Assembly (NCBI GenBank): GCA_964651405.1
Contig: CAZYZB010000008.1
Span: 1-31,455, forward strand
Length of the DNA stretch: 31,455 nucleotides
Source of the DNA: JAWBOD01 sp964651405
GTDB lineage: Archaea; Aenigmatarchaeota; Aenigmatarchaeia; Aenigmatarchaeales; Aenigmatarchaeaceae
Direction of reading: 5' to 3'
Made by a program: the position numbers and the translations under genes. Below the pieces are notes generated by a model. That model ran no database searches. It was not told the origin of the DNA and saw only the letters and a list, made by a program, of their open reading frames with translations. The number at the start of each line of letters is the position of its first letter. The stretch's first letter is position 1. Below are positions 1 to 8,286 of this stretch, piece by piece.

Positions 1-15
1 AATTTTTTTAATCCA
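1..15 (-). other. Probable start of a second 23S intron
   Basis: After CGGTAACTCTGACCGTCTTAA on the minus strand the conserved domain IV sequence should continue GGTAGCGAAATTCC. Instead it changes abruptly to TGGATTAAAAAAATT and the window ends. The break lies near E. coli 1927-1930, a hot spot for rRNA introns and homing endonuclease sites (the I-CeuI target lies in the same segment). Only 15 nt of the insert are visible, so an assembly error cannot be excluded. Confidence 0.55.
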
Positions 16-755
16 TTAAGACGGTCAGAGTTACCGCCGCCGTTAACGAGGGCTTAGGCCGGTTGAAACCAGCTTTAACACACTCGCACTGGGCAGGCCT
101 CACTGACTATACAAAAGACTTCTCTTTAGCAGTCAGCTATGTTTTAGTTAAACAGTCGCCTCCTCCTTGTCACTGCGACCTATGTATCTCTACATAGGCA
201 ACCCTTATACCAAAGATACGGGTCTAGATTGCCGATTTCCCTAGACTGGCGTGACTCGACACGCCATTGCCTTCTCAGCAAGGGTACCTGTATCGGTTCT
301 CAGTACAATCACAAACAATCCTTTCTAACTACATTTTCAAGGCCTCTGGAAATTTACTGAACTCCACTATACAGCGAAGCTATTCATAAATTCAACTGGT
401 TCTCTCCTTGACGGAACTTCCCAGTTTTCTTTATTTAACTTACGTCAATATATCCCAAAGTGTCTGCAGTTAGACTTGTGTTGCCACACGTATGTCTGTG
501 GTATCTGGATATTAACAGATTTCCCTTCCTCTACAGCAGTTAAGAGTAGAGTTAGGATTGACTAACTCACGACCAATAAATGTTGTCGTGAAACCCTTGC
601 CCTTTAGGCGGAGAGGATTCTAACCTCTCTTTGATGCTACTACCAACAGGATTTTCAATTCTATGTGGTCCACACCTGCTTATGCAGGTGCTTCTGCCCA
701 CACAGAACGCCTTTCTACCCTATTACTTTCGTAATCTGGGGTCTCGGTTCTTAGC

Positions 756-1418
756 TTACTCCCGTCCATTTTGCTGACCAGCAAGCTTATTATATAAAAC
801 AAGTAATTTTTTGGACTTATCTGGATGATAAGAGCCAACATTTTCAAAAAATCTCATTATACTTTCTTTACTTCTTATAATCAAAGCATAATTTGGCATT
901 TTATTCTTTTTTCCATGAGGCTTATTTGAATAAGCCAATGTACATTTTATTTTTAGTTTGTCTAAAATTGTTTTTATATACTCTAATGGCGGACAAGAAT
1001 TGTACTCGTACCATGATTGATAAATTCTTAAACAACTGTCATAGTTCTTTTTTGAAATTATCACTGTTCCTTCTGCATCAAAAAATCCTTTCACATATTC
1101 TTTTTGAATATCAATATCTGATGTTTTTATGATATCCGGTGTAATCCATTGGCATTGACTACCAATACTGAATTCAAGTTGTTTAATACAAAATTCAAAT
1201 ATGTTTTTCTTTCTTACCTCTAATTTAAAATTATTTGCTTTAATTTCTGTTAATGTGCCAGAGGATTTGAATTCCTCTGAAAATATTTTTCTTATAATTT
1301 CTGTCAACCATTGTTTGTTTTTGTTGTATATGCTAACTCTCGGTATTTTATTTGTTTCATCAAAATATACTGTACCATCTCTTAAAGCACCTGCAAAATA
1401 TGCCAAATTTTTATTCAT
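756..1418 (-). CDS. LAGLIDADG homing endonuclease encoded in the 23S rRNA intron
   Basis: This 220-residue protein has two LAGLIDADG-like motifs: residues 5-15 (LAYFAGALRDG) and 109-119, containing GFFDAEG, with acidic residues D14 and D114 in the usual catalytic positions. Two motifs in one chain mean it can act as a monomer that cuts an intronless 23S allele at the insertion site, driving intron spread. The reading frame starts about 40 nt into the intron. It runs past the 3' splice site, ending in exon sequence at 756, so the last four or five residues are read from rRNA exon. It would therefore be translated from unspliced precursor, or end differently if read from an excised circle. No damage to the frame is visible. 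Confidence 0.88.
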   Translation of the reverse strand: MNKNLAYFAGALRDGTVYFDETNKIPRVSIYNKNKQWLTEIIRKIFSEEFKSSGTLTEIKANNFKLEVRKKNIFEFCIKQLEFSIGSQCQWITPDIIKTSDIDIQKEYVKGFFDAEGTVIISKKNYDSCLRIYQSWYEYNSCPPLEYIKTILDKLKIKCTLAYSNKPHGKKNKMPNYALIIRSKESIMRFFENVGSYHPDKSKKLLVLYNKLAGQQNGRE

Positions 1419-1458
1419 GCCAACTATTCATCTGAAGTCATATTTAAACTTGCTGATT
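771..1458 (-). other. Archaeal rRNA intron in the 23S GTPase-centre region
   Basis: Joining the flanks gives GCGCTGAAAATGGACGGG, which matches the uninterrupted archaeal 23S sequence (E. coli about 1120-1130), so about 690 nt are inserted here. The repeated AAAA leaves the exact junction uncertain by 4 nt. The intron termini carry complementary arms, TCAGCAAG near 1449-1456 and CTTGCTGG near 777-784, next to a GCTGA/TCAGC pairing. This fits a relaxed bulge-helix-bulge substrate for archaeal splicing endonuclease. The insert encodes a homing endonuclease. It must be removed for a normal GTPase-associated centre. Confidence 0.85.
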
Positions 1459-2715
1459 TTCAGCGCACCAACCCTCGAGAGGTCCGTTATTACACGTTGA
1501 TTATGCGGTGGCTACTTCTGAGCCTACGCCCCTCCTGTTTTTGAGTTGACACTACCTTTATGACTTAGCTAAGATTAGGGACCTTAACCCCAGGCTAGCT
1601 TGTTCGCTTTTCGGACACTAAGCTTACCCCAGTGCCCTCACTCCCATCTTCTCAGACGTTAACAGATTATTAGTTTGACAGGAAAACTGGAAATTTCTTT
1701 CCTTGGTCCCCCAATCAGTGCTTTACCCTGTTAACTATCTCCGATGAGGCTGTGCTGAAACACATTTCGAAAGGAACCAGCTATTACCTCTTTCGATTGG
1801 CTTTTCACCCCTAACCCCAACTCACCCAGGTGAATTGCAGCTCAACGTTGGTATCGGACCTCCACGCAGCTTTCGCTGCGCTTCATCCTGGCCGGGGTTA
1901 GATCAAGAGGTTTCTGGTCTTACTCCTGTGACTGCAGGCCTTTTCAGACCTAGTGCCATGCTTTCGCTACGCACTTTTTGCTTTCGCTACGGATGCTTCA
2001 TTAAAGAATTATCCTCGCCACAAGCGTAAACTCCCTGTTCCGTGTTTTTCGCCAGAAAAATGTTTGAACACTTACTCTGGATCCGAAACGGACTTCATGA
2101 TCCTGTAATCTCTTACTCGTACACACTGCTTACGCAATTTTCCTTTGTAAGAGAACCTTTCAGACCATGAATAACAATGACCAACAGGTTTCAAGATCTT
2201 TTCATCTTCGGTTAAGAATGCTTTTTAGCTTTCAGTCGCCTTACTTCTTCACTATCGAACTCCAAACTTATTTAAAGTTAGCTCTTGATTGAGTTATATT
2301 CCCACTCCATACTCAAGGAATGGTACTCTGTTCCTGAATCAACTTTTTGGTTTTCCTCTACGCGGTTATCACGCTCTATGACCCTGCTTTCCAGCAGACT
2401 TCGAGTCAACCAACTAAGTTGTACCAGGCTCCACATCTTAACTGTATTTCTACAGCAATTCGGTTTGCTTTGTTCTGCTTTCGATCGCCTTTACTCACAG
2501 AATCACATTATTTTCTTTTTTCTCCGCTTACTTAGATGCTTCAATTCAGCGGGTTCCCTATCCTTTCGGACCGCTAGCCGAAGCTAGCACGAAGTCGCAT
2601 TCGAAAATTCTTGGTTCAAAGGCTGCTTACGCCTACCCAAGACTTATCGCAGTTTGCTACGTTCTTCATAGGAGTTTGGAATCTAGCTATCCACCTGTTG
2701 GCTTACTACTTGGAC

Positions 2716-3120
2716 CCTAACTTTTGCTTCTGCTGGTATCATTGATCGAAATGATCTTTAAGTGACTCATATTACCGTCTTCTTCTCATCTGCATTTCTG
2801 CATCAATAGGTGTTCAATATATTTCACAGTCACTTCAACCCTTACACCACAAAGCATTTTGCGATGCGCATCTTAATTTTGATGAAACTTTTTTTAAAAG
2901 TTTCTTGCCATCATTTACCCCTGGATTTTTCATCGCTTTTGCTCAATTCTCAGTCAATTCATATGGCACTCATACATAACGTATGAACATTAAATTGAAA
3001 CCACACTTGATAGTATGGTATAAATGACAACATACTGTTGTCAGAAGGAGCATCATCTAGTCGCCTAATCAGCTAATTGCCAATGTTATTTAAAGGCGTA
3101 CATGTTATCACTTCAAGTAA
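2716..3120 (-). other. Structured 5' leader of the 23S rRNA transcript
   Basis: This stretch of about 400 nt between promoter and mature 23S has no gene. It holds several short perfect hairpins: 3025-3043 (8 bp, 3-nt loop), 2884-2904 (9 bp, 3-nt loop), 2970-2985 (about 6 bp) and a 10-nt palindrome GATGCGCATC near 2863-2872. An ATGATG...CTGA arrangement near 3055-3041 (minus) faintly recalls box C/D sRNA motifs. The 3' partner of any processing stem lies outside the window. Function is inferred from position only. Confidence 0.5.
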
Positions 3121-3150
3121 AAAATTATATCTCGCAAGAGTATTTAAACT
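3118..3150 (-). promoter_or_regulatory. Archaeal promoter of the 23S rRNA gene
   Basis: The minus strand carries AAAGTTTAAATACTC at about 3152-3138, a strong archaeal TATA box with a purine-rich BRE-like stretch before it. A start is expected about 25 nt downstream, near 3120. It sits back to back with the promoter of the plus-strand gene at 3205. Confidence 0.6.
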
Positions 3151-3204
3151 TTACTATATACACTTTTTATCTATAAGATTTATTATAAATTAATTGATGG
3201 TGAG

Positions 3205-3540
3205 ATGAAGAAAAAAATATGTCCGCAGTGTGGTAGCGAGAATATAACATTTAATCCTTGGCTTGGACAGATATGGACTTGTCAGCGCTGTGGATATAGA
3301 GGACCAGTGGATTTAACTGAAGATGGAAAGCTGGATGAAAAGGACAAGAAAATATTAAGAGATATTAAAGAAGATTTGAAAAATGAAAAGCCTAAAAGAA
3401 AAAAAGATGATAATTATAAAAAATACTTGGTAATGATTCTAGCTGTGATGATTTTGATTCTTATAGTTGGTCCATTATACGGACTAGCAATTGGATTTTT
3501 ATTTTTGATATACTCTGTTTGGGATGAATTCCTAAAATAA
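3205..3540 (+). CDS. Zinc-ribbon membrane protein
   Basis: A protein of 111 residues. Residues 6-30 form a zinc ribbon with CPQCG and CQRCG, a spacing typical of rubredoxin-like knuckles. A charged, Lys-rich linker (about 40-70) follows. The C-terminal third (about 73-107) is hydrophobic and long enough for two membrane passes with a GP turn between them. The ribbon would face the cytoplasm. A TATA-like TTTATTATAAAT lies about 20-27 nt upstream of the ATG. Small zinc-ribbon/TM proteins of this design are common in archaea and mostly uncharacterised; no specific function can be assigned. Confidence 0.75.
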   Translation: MKKKICPQCGSENITFNPWLGQIWTCQRCGYRGPVDLTEDGKLDEKDKKILRDIKEDLKNEKPKRKKDDNYKKYLVMILAVMILILIVGPLYGLAIGFLFLIYSVWDEFLK

Positions 3541-3578
3541 TTTATGTTAGAAACTCTAAATTCTAAGAAGTGAAAACA

Positions 3579-4319
3579 ATGGAATGGTGGCAAAAATTTT
3601 TCGATAAAAACTTTTTAACATTTGGTTTAGAAGACAGAGAGAAGAGAGCAAAAAAAGAAGTAGATTTTATTTTAAAAGTTCTCAAGATACCTAAGGATGC
3701 TTTGATATTGGATTTAGCATGTGGCATAGGAAGACATTCCATTGAGCTGGCTAAAAGATGTTATAACGTCACTGGTATTGATTTTACTAAAGAGTACATA
3801 AAATACTGTAAGGAAAGAACAAGAAAACTATCTTTAGATAATTTAAAATTTATTCAAATGGATATGAGAAAATTAAATTTCAAAAATAAGTTTGATTTTA
3901 TTATCAACATCTATACAAGCTTTGGTTACTTTACGGACAAAGAGAATTTAGATGTTTTAAGAAGAATGGTAAAAGCACTAAAGAAAAATGGTAAACTTCT
4001 AATTGATGTAAATAATAGAGATTTTCTTATAAAGCACTTTGGAAAAAAGGGTTTGAAGAAATTAAAATACGGCTACATTTTAGAAGAAAGAGAATTTGAT
4101 TTTTCAAAAAGTAGAATAAACACAAAATGGACATATCTTTCTAAAAATAAGAAGAAGATTGGAATAAACATGACTTCTTCAAGAGCATACTCATATCATG
4201 AATTAGAAGCCATGTTTGAAATCTCAGGATTAAAGGTTATAAAAAACTTTGGTGGCTTCAAAAGAGAAAAAGTAAGTTTTGATTCTAATAGGTTAATATT
4301 AGTTGGACAGAAAGTGTAA
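3579..4319 (+). CDS. Class I SAM-dependent methyltransferase
   Basis: This has a Rossmann-type methyltransferase fold: motif I is LDLACGIGRHS at about residues 46-56, followed by an acidic end of strand 2 (GIDFTKEYI) and a motif II/post-I region with MDMRKLNF. The C-terminal half carries a strand-rich insert (YILEEREFDF, about 150-165) typical of Methyltransf_25-type small-molecule enzymes. The substrate cannot be read from the sequence. An in-frame GTG at 3570 would add three residues; the ATG at 3579 is preferred because the two starts are adjacent and ATG is stronger. The gene follows the zinc-ribbon protein by 38 nt and converges on apgM, leaving 8 nt. Confidence 0.82.
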   Translation: MEWWQKFFDKNFLTFGLEDREKRAKKEVDFILKVLKIPKDALILDLACGIGRHSIELAKRCYNVTGIDFTKEYIKYCKERTRKLSLDNLKFIQMDMRKLNFKNKFDFIINIYTSFGYFTDKENLDVLRRMVKALKKNGKLLIDVNNRDFLIKHFGKKGLKKLKYGYILEEREFDFSKSRINTKWTYLSKNKKKIGINMTSSRAYSYHELEAMFEISGLKVIKNFGGFKREKVSFDSNRLILVGQKV

Positions 4320-4327
4320 CTTTTTAT

Positions 4328-5542
4328 TTACACATACCTTAAAACTTCTTCCATAAAGTCTTCAATGTTTATAACTGGACCTTGCTTGCAACTCTCTTCA
4401 TCGAACTTTTGAATATGGTTTGATTCTATTCCTTTTGTATATAAAATAAATGGCAAAAATCCAGGCATGTGTTCTCCTGTTTTTGATGAAGTCGGATGGT
4501 CTGAACAAACAACTAGCAACGTCTTGCTAAAATCGACATACTCAAGTATTTTAGCAAAAGCCTCTCTGTCCATTTTTTCAATAAACAATCTTTTCAAGTT
4601 AGGTTTTTTATCATGTGCAGCAACATCACAACCAAGAAAATGTAAAACTACAAAATCATGATTGTTCAAAACTTCCAAAGCCTTCAAGGTTTTTGCTCTA
4701 ACATCTGTCTTCAAGTCGCCTGTCGCACCTGAAACATCAAAAACTTCCATCTCAGCAGCTCTCGCTATTCCTTTTATCACAGGCGAAGCAGCAACGCACG
4801 CACCTTTCAAGCCAAAATTATCCTTAAAACTCTTTATGTAACGATAAGTGCTTGCTCCTCTAAGAAGAATGAAATTAGCTGGAACAGACCTATATTTGTT
4901 TACAGGATGATTTTTCAAAATTCTGTAAGTTTCTTTTTCAAATTTATTTAAAGCTGCTGCTGTTTTAGCAGCTTCATTATCATTAGAAAGTGGTTTTACT
5001 TCAGGAACTTCTACATCTAATTTTTCTAAATCAGTATCAGAAACATTTGGAGAAATTGCTATGCTGTTCAAGGCAATAACGCCTCTATGTCCCAAGGACT
5101 TATAAAAGTCAATTCTTACTCCATCAAGGAAAAATTCCTTTATGTCTTTAGCCATTTCATAAAGTCCAGTATAGTCTCTTCCAGCCCTTCTATCAACAAC
5201 AGTCAAGCGTGGTTCATATGTTCCTGTTTTTAAATCATCATGTAAAGTTTCTTTAACAGTTGCAAAGTTCGCTCTTACATAGACGCTACCTGGTGTTGTT
5301 TTGATGTTGATTCCTAAAGCATCTAGATAGCCACGACCAGGATAATCATCTTTATCATAGCCTAAAAGAACGAAGTTAGATATAGCAGAATCAGGATGAC
5401 CTCCTTCCCTGTTTTCTATCAAACCAGAAAAACCGTTTTTTATTATTAAATCTAGATTCGACTTTGTGGCAAGCTTCAGAGGCGTATCTGTTACATCATC
5501 TGCTATACCATCAAGTATTACAAAAAGAACTTTCTTATGCAT
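4328..5542 (-). CDS. apgM: 2,3-bisphosphoglycerate-independent phosphoglycerate mutase, archaeal type
   Basis: It interconverts 3- and 2-phosphoglycerate in the cytoplasm. The 404-residue length matches the archaeal ApgM family. Visible marks of this alkaline-phosphatase superfamily fold are the N-terminal metal site VILDGIAD (D11), the nucleophilic serine in HPDSAISN (S52) followed by LLGYD, and the C-terminal metal cluster CSDHPTSSKTGEH. The Asp that often follows the nucleophile serine is Ala here, within normal variation as far as I can judge. It is the last gene of the AMP-pathway operon, 20 nt after the Cys-rich protein. It therefore directly continues the pathway, since RuBisCO's product is its substrate. 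Confidence 0.93.
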   Translation of the reverse strand: MHKKVLFVILDGIADDVTDTPLKLATKSNLDLIIKNGFSGLIENREGGHPDSAISNFVLLGYDKDDYPGRGYLDALGINIKTTPGSVYVRANFATVKETLHDDLKTGTYEPRLTVVDRRAGRDYTGLYEMAKDIKEFFLDGVRIDFYKSLGHRGVIALNSIAISPNVSDTDLEKLDVEVPEVKPLSNDNEAAKTAAALNKFEKETYRILKNHPVNKYRSVPANFILLRGASTYRYIKSFKDNFGLKGACVAASPVIKGIARAAEMEVFDVSGATGDLKTDVRAKTLKALEVLNNHDFVVLHFLGCDVAAHDKKPNLKRLFIEKMDREAFAKILEYVDFSKTLLVVCSDHPTSSKTGEHMPGFLPFILYTKGIESNHIQKFDEESCKQGPVINIEDFMEEVLRYV

Positions 5543-5562
5543 AATAATAATTTACCTTATGA

Positions 5563-5958
5563 TTATTTAATTTTGCATATACCTTGGACACAGCCACATC
5601 TTGAAAAGTCATACGTTGCAACATTCACTCGACCTTCACTGCATTGCTTAAAATAAAGGTCTTGATGTGTTGCGTTAACACATTCGACAATACTCGGAGT
5701 ACTTTTACAATTTACTAACTGACACTCTAAATCTCTTCTACAACCATCTCCCGTCAATTCTGTAGATGGTATTTGACCTTGTCCTTGAGGTTGATCTCCA
5801 CCTTGATATGTTCCGCCTGTATTAGCTGTAGGATTCATATACATAGACGAAAAGATTGCAACTAGAGCAATTATCACTATTGCTGCAATAATAATCCAAG
5901 AGTTGTTCTTCTTTTGTTTTTCAACCTTAGCCTGTTTGGTTACTTTCTTTTTAGCCAC
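5563..5958 (-). CDS. Membrane-anchored Cys-rich small protein
   Basis: A protein of 131 residues with a Lys-rich cytoplasmic N terminus (1-18), one membrane helix at about 21-41 and a Gly/Gln-rich, low-complexity linker (about 47-65). The exported C-terminal domain carries eight cysteines (about 73-130), ending GCVQGICKIK. The even number of cysteines on the outside suggests four disulfides. It lies 4 nt downstream of AMP phosphorylase and 20 nt before apgM, so it is co-transcribed with the AMP pathway. I do not recognise the family. It has the same architecture as the gene at 7870-8256 but no clear sequence similarity. Confidence 0.72.
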   Translation of the reverse strand: MAKKKVTKQAKVEKQKKNNSWIIIAAIVIIALVAIFSSMYMNPTANTGGTYQGGDQPQGQGQIPSTELTGDGCRRDLECQLVNCKSTPSIVECVNATHQDLYFKQCSEGRVNVATYDFSRCGCVQGICKIK

Positions 5959-5962
5959 AATA

Positions 5963-7507
5963 TCACCTTTCTAGCATGAATATCTTCTTTTTAGGAATTT
6001 CAGAAAATACCTTGTCTAATAACATTCTTTCCTCATACCTCTTGCCTATAACCACAGGTTCTACTTCCTCTGCTAAGTTAACAGCATCATTTAATCTCAT
6101 ATAATTATCAGAATATATAGTAAAGAGTGTATCGCCTTTTTTAACAGCGTCACCTACTTTTACATTCAGATGAATGCCTGCACCTTTGTCTTTTGGTGCT
6201 CCAGCTCTTCTAGCAACTTGAATTATCTCAGAATTCCTTATCCATAGAACTTTACCTTCATTTTTTGACTTGGTTGCACTAAAGCTGTTTCCTATCACTA
6301 TGTCTTCTGGCTGGATTTTTGGATTGCCACCTTGAGCCTCGATTATCTCTCTAAGTTTTTTCTCTGCTTTTCCAGATTTTAAAATTTCTAAAGCTGTTTG
6401 CTTATTACCAACTCCAACAGCCTCAAAAAGAAGTCCTGCCAATGTTACTGCCTTTTCTAAAACATCCCTTGGTCCTTTATTTTGCAAAGTTAACAAAGCC
6501 TCTCTAGCTTCTAATGCTGGACCGATACAGTGGCCTAAAGGTTGTTCGCCATATGTTACTCCGCATACAACATGTATCCCTAGTTTTTTCCCTAACTCGA
6601 TGAAATCGTCAGCAAGCTCAAGAGCCTCTTCAGTTGTTTTAATTTTTGCCTCTCTGCCAGTTGGAATATCTATTACAAGATAGTTTGATCCAATTGCCTT
6701 TTTCTTAGACATGATTGAAGGAAGTAATAATGGATCAATTCCTAAAGGATATTCTATTTGAATAAACATGTCATCCGCAGGAGAGATGTCCAAAGCTCCT
6801 CCCCAAACTAGACAAGCATTTACTTTTTTAACAACTTTTTCTATTTCCTCTAGAGACAGGCTAACTGGTGCTAGAACTTCAAAACGTTCGGCAGTACCGC
6901 AAGGTGAAGTGATTGCCTTTGAAGAACTTTTAGGAATAGTCAAGCCTGCAGCAGCAACTATTGGAACCAATACTATAGAAGTTTTATCGCCGGCTAAGCC
7001 ACCGATGGAGTGCTTATCACAAATATATTTCCCTGGAAAATTAATTTTCTTTCCAGTCTCAACCATTGCCCTTGATAAATTAGCAGCCTCGTCTAGTGAA
7101 ATGCCCCTAGTATAAAGGGCTGTTATAAAGGCTGAAAGTTCCACGTCTGATAATTTTTTATCAACAGTGTCCCTAACGATTGTTTTTAGTTCCTCATAGT
7201 TCAATCTGCCTCCACAGATTTTTTGTTTTATAAATCCAATAGACCTTAATTGCTTTTCTGGAGAAACTTCCAAATGCTCTCCTCCTTTTATACCAAAGAA
7301 TTTGGTTACATCATCATTTGTTATTAATTCGCCTTTTACTGTGAATTTAGATGTCTCGTCTACTATTGCAGTTAACTCCTTTCCGTTGTGGCTTAACCTA
7401 ACTCTGTCTAATGAATGCATCCCAAGGGATTCGATGTCCTCCTTGTTCATTATAACTACGTTCTTGCCTCCAACCTCTAAATCTATTGGTCTTGCAATCA
7501 TTTTCAT
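5963..7507 (-). CDS. deoA: AMP phosphorylase (archaeal nucleoside monophosphate phosphorylase)
   Basis: Catalyses AMP (also CMP, UMP) + Pi to base + ribose 1,5-bisphosphate, the entry step of the archaeal AMP pathway. The 514 residues include an N-terminal domain of about 85 residues absent from bacterial thymidine phosphorylase, which is characteristic of the archaeal enzyme. The phosphate-binding and catalytic segments of the family are present: KHSIGG (165-170), GDKTS (173-177) and SSSKAITSPCGTAE (194-207). A C-terminal barrel-sandwich-like domain follows (about 425-510). It is 11 nt downstream of mazG and shares the operon with RuBisCO and ribose-1,5-bisphosphate isomerase, which strongly supports AMP phosphorylase over thymidine phosphorylase. 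Confidence 0.94.
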   Translation of the reverse strand: MKMIARPIDLEVGGKNVVIMNKEDIESLGMHSLDRVRLSHNGKELTAIVDETSKFTVKGELITNDDVTKFFGIKGGEHLEVSPEKQLRSIGFIKQKICGGRLNYEELKTIVRDTVDKKLSDVELSAFITALYTRGISLDEAANLSRAMVETGKKINFPGKYICDKHSIGGLAGDKTSIVLVPIVAAAGLTIPKSSSKAITSPCGTAERFEVLAPVSLSLEEIEKVVKKVNACLVWGGALDISPADDMFIQIEYPLGIDPLLLPSIMSKKKAIGSNYLVIDIPTGREAKIKTTEEALELADDFIELGKKLGIHVVCGVTYGEQPLGHCIGPALEAREALLTLQNKGPRDVLEKAVTLAGLLFEAVGVGNKQTALEILKSGKAEKKLREIIEAQGGNPKIQPEDIVIGNSFSATKSKNEGKVLWIRNSEIIQVARRAGAPKDKGAGIHLNVKVGDAVKKGDTLFTIYSDNYMRLNDAVNLAEEVEPVVIGKRYEERMLLDKVFSEIPKKKIFMLER

Positions 7508-7518
7508 TTTTTCTTCAC

Positions 7519-7836
7519 CTATTCGTTTTCTGAACCAGCACTTCCTTTGGTCAGTCTTTTATTGTATTTTTCTAAAATCATATTTAATGCTTCTTCTAAG
7601 TTAATATTAAAATAATTTGCTACTGTAATTAAAGAATATAGAGCATCACCTAACTCTCCTTTCATCTCTTCTCTATACTCTAATTTCTTTTTTCCATATG
7701 ATGTCATCTTAAGTATTTCTTTAGCAATTTCCCCAATTTCAGAAGTTAAATCTAATACTCTATGCTCTGGTGGACTTTCTAAATTATTTTCTTTACAAAA
7801 TTCCTTTATTTTTTCTTGTAATTCTTTTAAGTTCAT
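7519..7836 (-). CDS. MazG-family nucleotide pyrophosphohydrolase
   Basis: An all-alpha NTP pyrophosphatase of 105 residues. The metal-binding ExxE...ExxD pattern is seen as SEIGEIAKE (about 32-40) and GELGDALYS (about 60-68). Family members hydrolyse (d)NTPs to the monophosphate and pyrophosphate. Its position directly before deoA, with an 11-nt gap, allows the inference that it feeds nucleoside monophosphates into the AMP pathway; the alternative is general nucleotide-pool cleaning. The C terminus (about 92-105) is short and polar. Substrate is not readable from the sequence. Confidence 0.87.
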   Translation of the reverse strand: MNLKELQEKIKEFCKENNLESPPEHRVLDLTSEIGEIAKEILKMTSYGKKKLEYREEMKGELGDALYSLITVANYFNINLEEALNMILEKYNKRLTKGSAGSENE

Positions 7837-7869
7837 ACATTTAGAATTAGAATTCTTTGCTTATATTAA

Positions 7870-8256
7870 TTAGACTGTAGTACAAACTTGCTTTCCAGTT
7901 ATCTGATTGCAGGCACTCTTAAGATTGGAACAATCCAATCCTGAATTATGATATTGGTTTTGAAGCTTGCATAAGTTATCAATGTACCATTCTATTTGCG
8001 TTAAGCTAACATCTGCATTAGTATCACATTTATATTTCCCCCAGTAATCACAGTTCTCAATCATGACGTCTTTAAAAGAAGCACATTTGTATTCTGGTCT
8101 TGAAACTTCACAATCGTCTTTAGGAGCGTATGTTGGATATGAAAGGAAAATAATAAAGATTATTAGAACTATTACTGAAAGTATGTCTGTCCTAGTTAAT
8201 TTAGGAAAATTTATTCTAGCTTTTATAGTGTTTTCAGTTTTTTTCTCTTCTGCCAT
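7870..8256 (-). CDS. Membrane-anchored Cys-rich protein
   Basis: A 128-residue protein with a polar N terminus, a single hydrophobic segment at about 24-45 (VIVLIIFIIFLSYPTY) that acts as signal anchor, and an exported domain with eight cysteines spread over the last 80 residues. There is no zinc-knuckle spacing, so disulfides are more likely. It lies between rbcL (30 nt downstream of its stop) and mazG. The family is unknown to me. With the protein at 5563-5958 it makes a pair of surface proteins inside a metabolic operon. Confidence 0.72.
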   Translation of the reverse strand: MAEEKKTENTIKARINFPKLTRTDILSVIVLIIFIIFLSYPTYAPKDDCEVSRPEYKCASFKDVMIENCDYWGKYKCDTNADVSLTQIEWYIDNLCKLQNQYHNSGLDCSNLKSACNQITGKQVCTTV

Positions 8257-8286
8257 AAAATCACTTGTTAAAACACTTTTAAATAC

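Larger units (their letters stand above)
16..2715 (-). rRNA. 23S ribosomal RNA, 5' two thirds, intron-containing
   Basis: The minus strand reads as archaeal large-subunit rRNA. Near 2715 is the usual 5' region with GGTGGATAGC, followed by TGCGATAAG and GCCTTTGAACC. Further on, GGATCCGAAACGGACTTCATG, the L11-binding GTPase-centre region (about 1530-1459) and, near 25-45, CGGTAACTCTGACCG (domain IV, near E. coli 1920) are recognisable. The molecule is split by an intron at roughly 771-1458, and homology stops at about position 16, near E. coli 1928, where a second insertion seems to begin. The 3' third lies outside the window. The mature 5' end is placed only to within about 10 nt. No 16S rRNA or tRNA is linked upstream, so the gene appears to be transcribed on its own. 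Confidence 0.93.

Noticed and set aside
893..1500. Plus-strand frames opposite the homing endonuclease
   Set aside because: The minus-strand frame has two LAGLIDADG motifs; the opposite frames are low-complexity shadows.
1835..2587. Open frames within the 23S region on the plus strand
   Set aside because: They are antisense to conserved rRNA sequence and have no protein-like composition.
5963..7507. Thymidine phosphorylase as the function of the deoA-like gene
   Set aside because: The archaeal N-terminal extension and the linkage with RuBisCO and the isomerase point to AMP phosphorylase.
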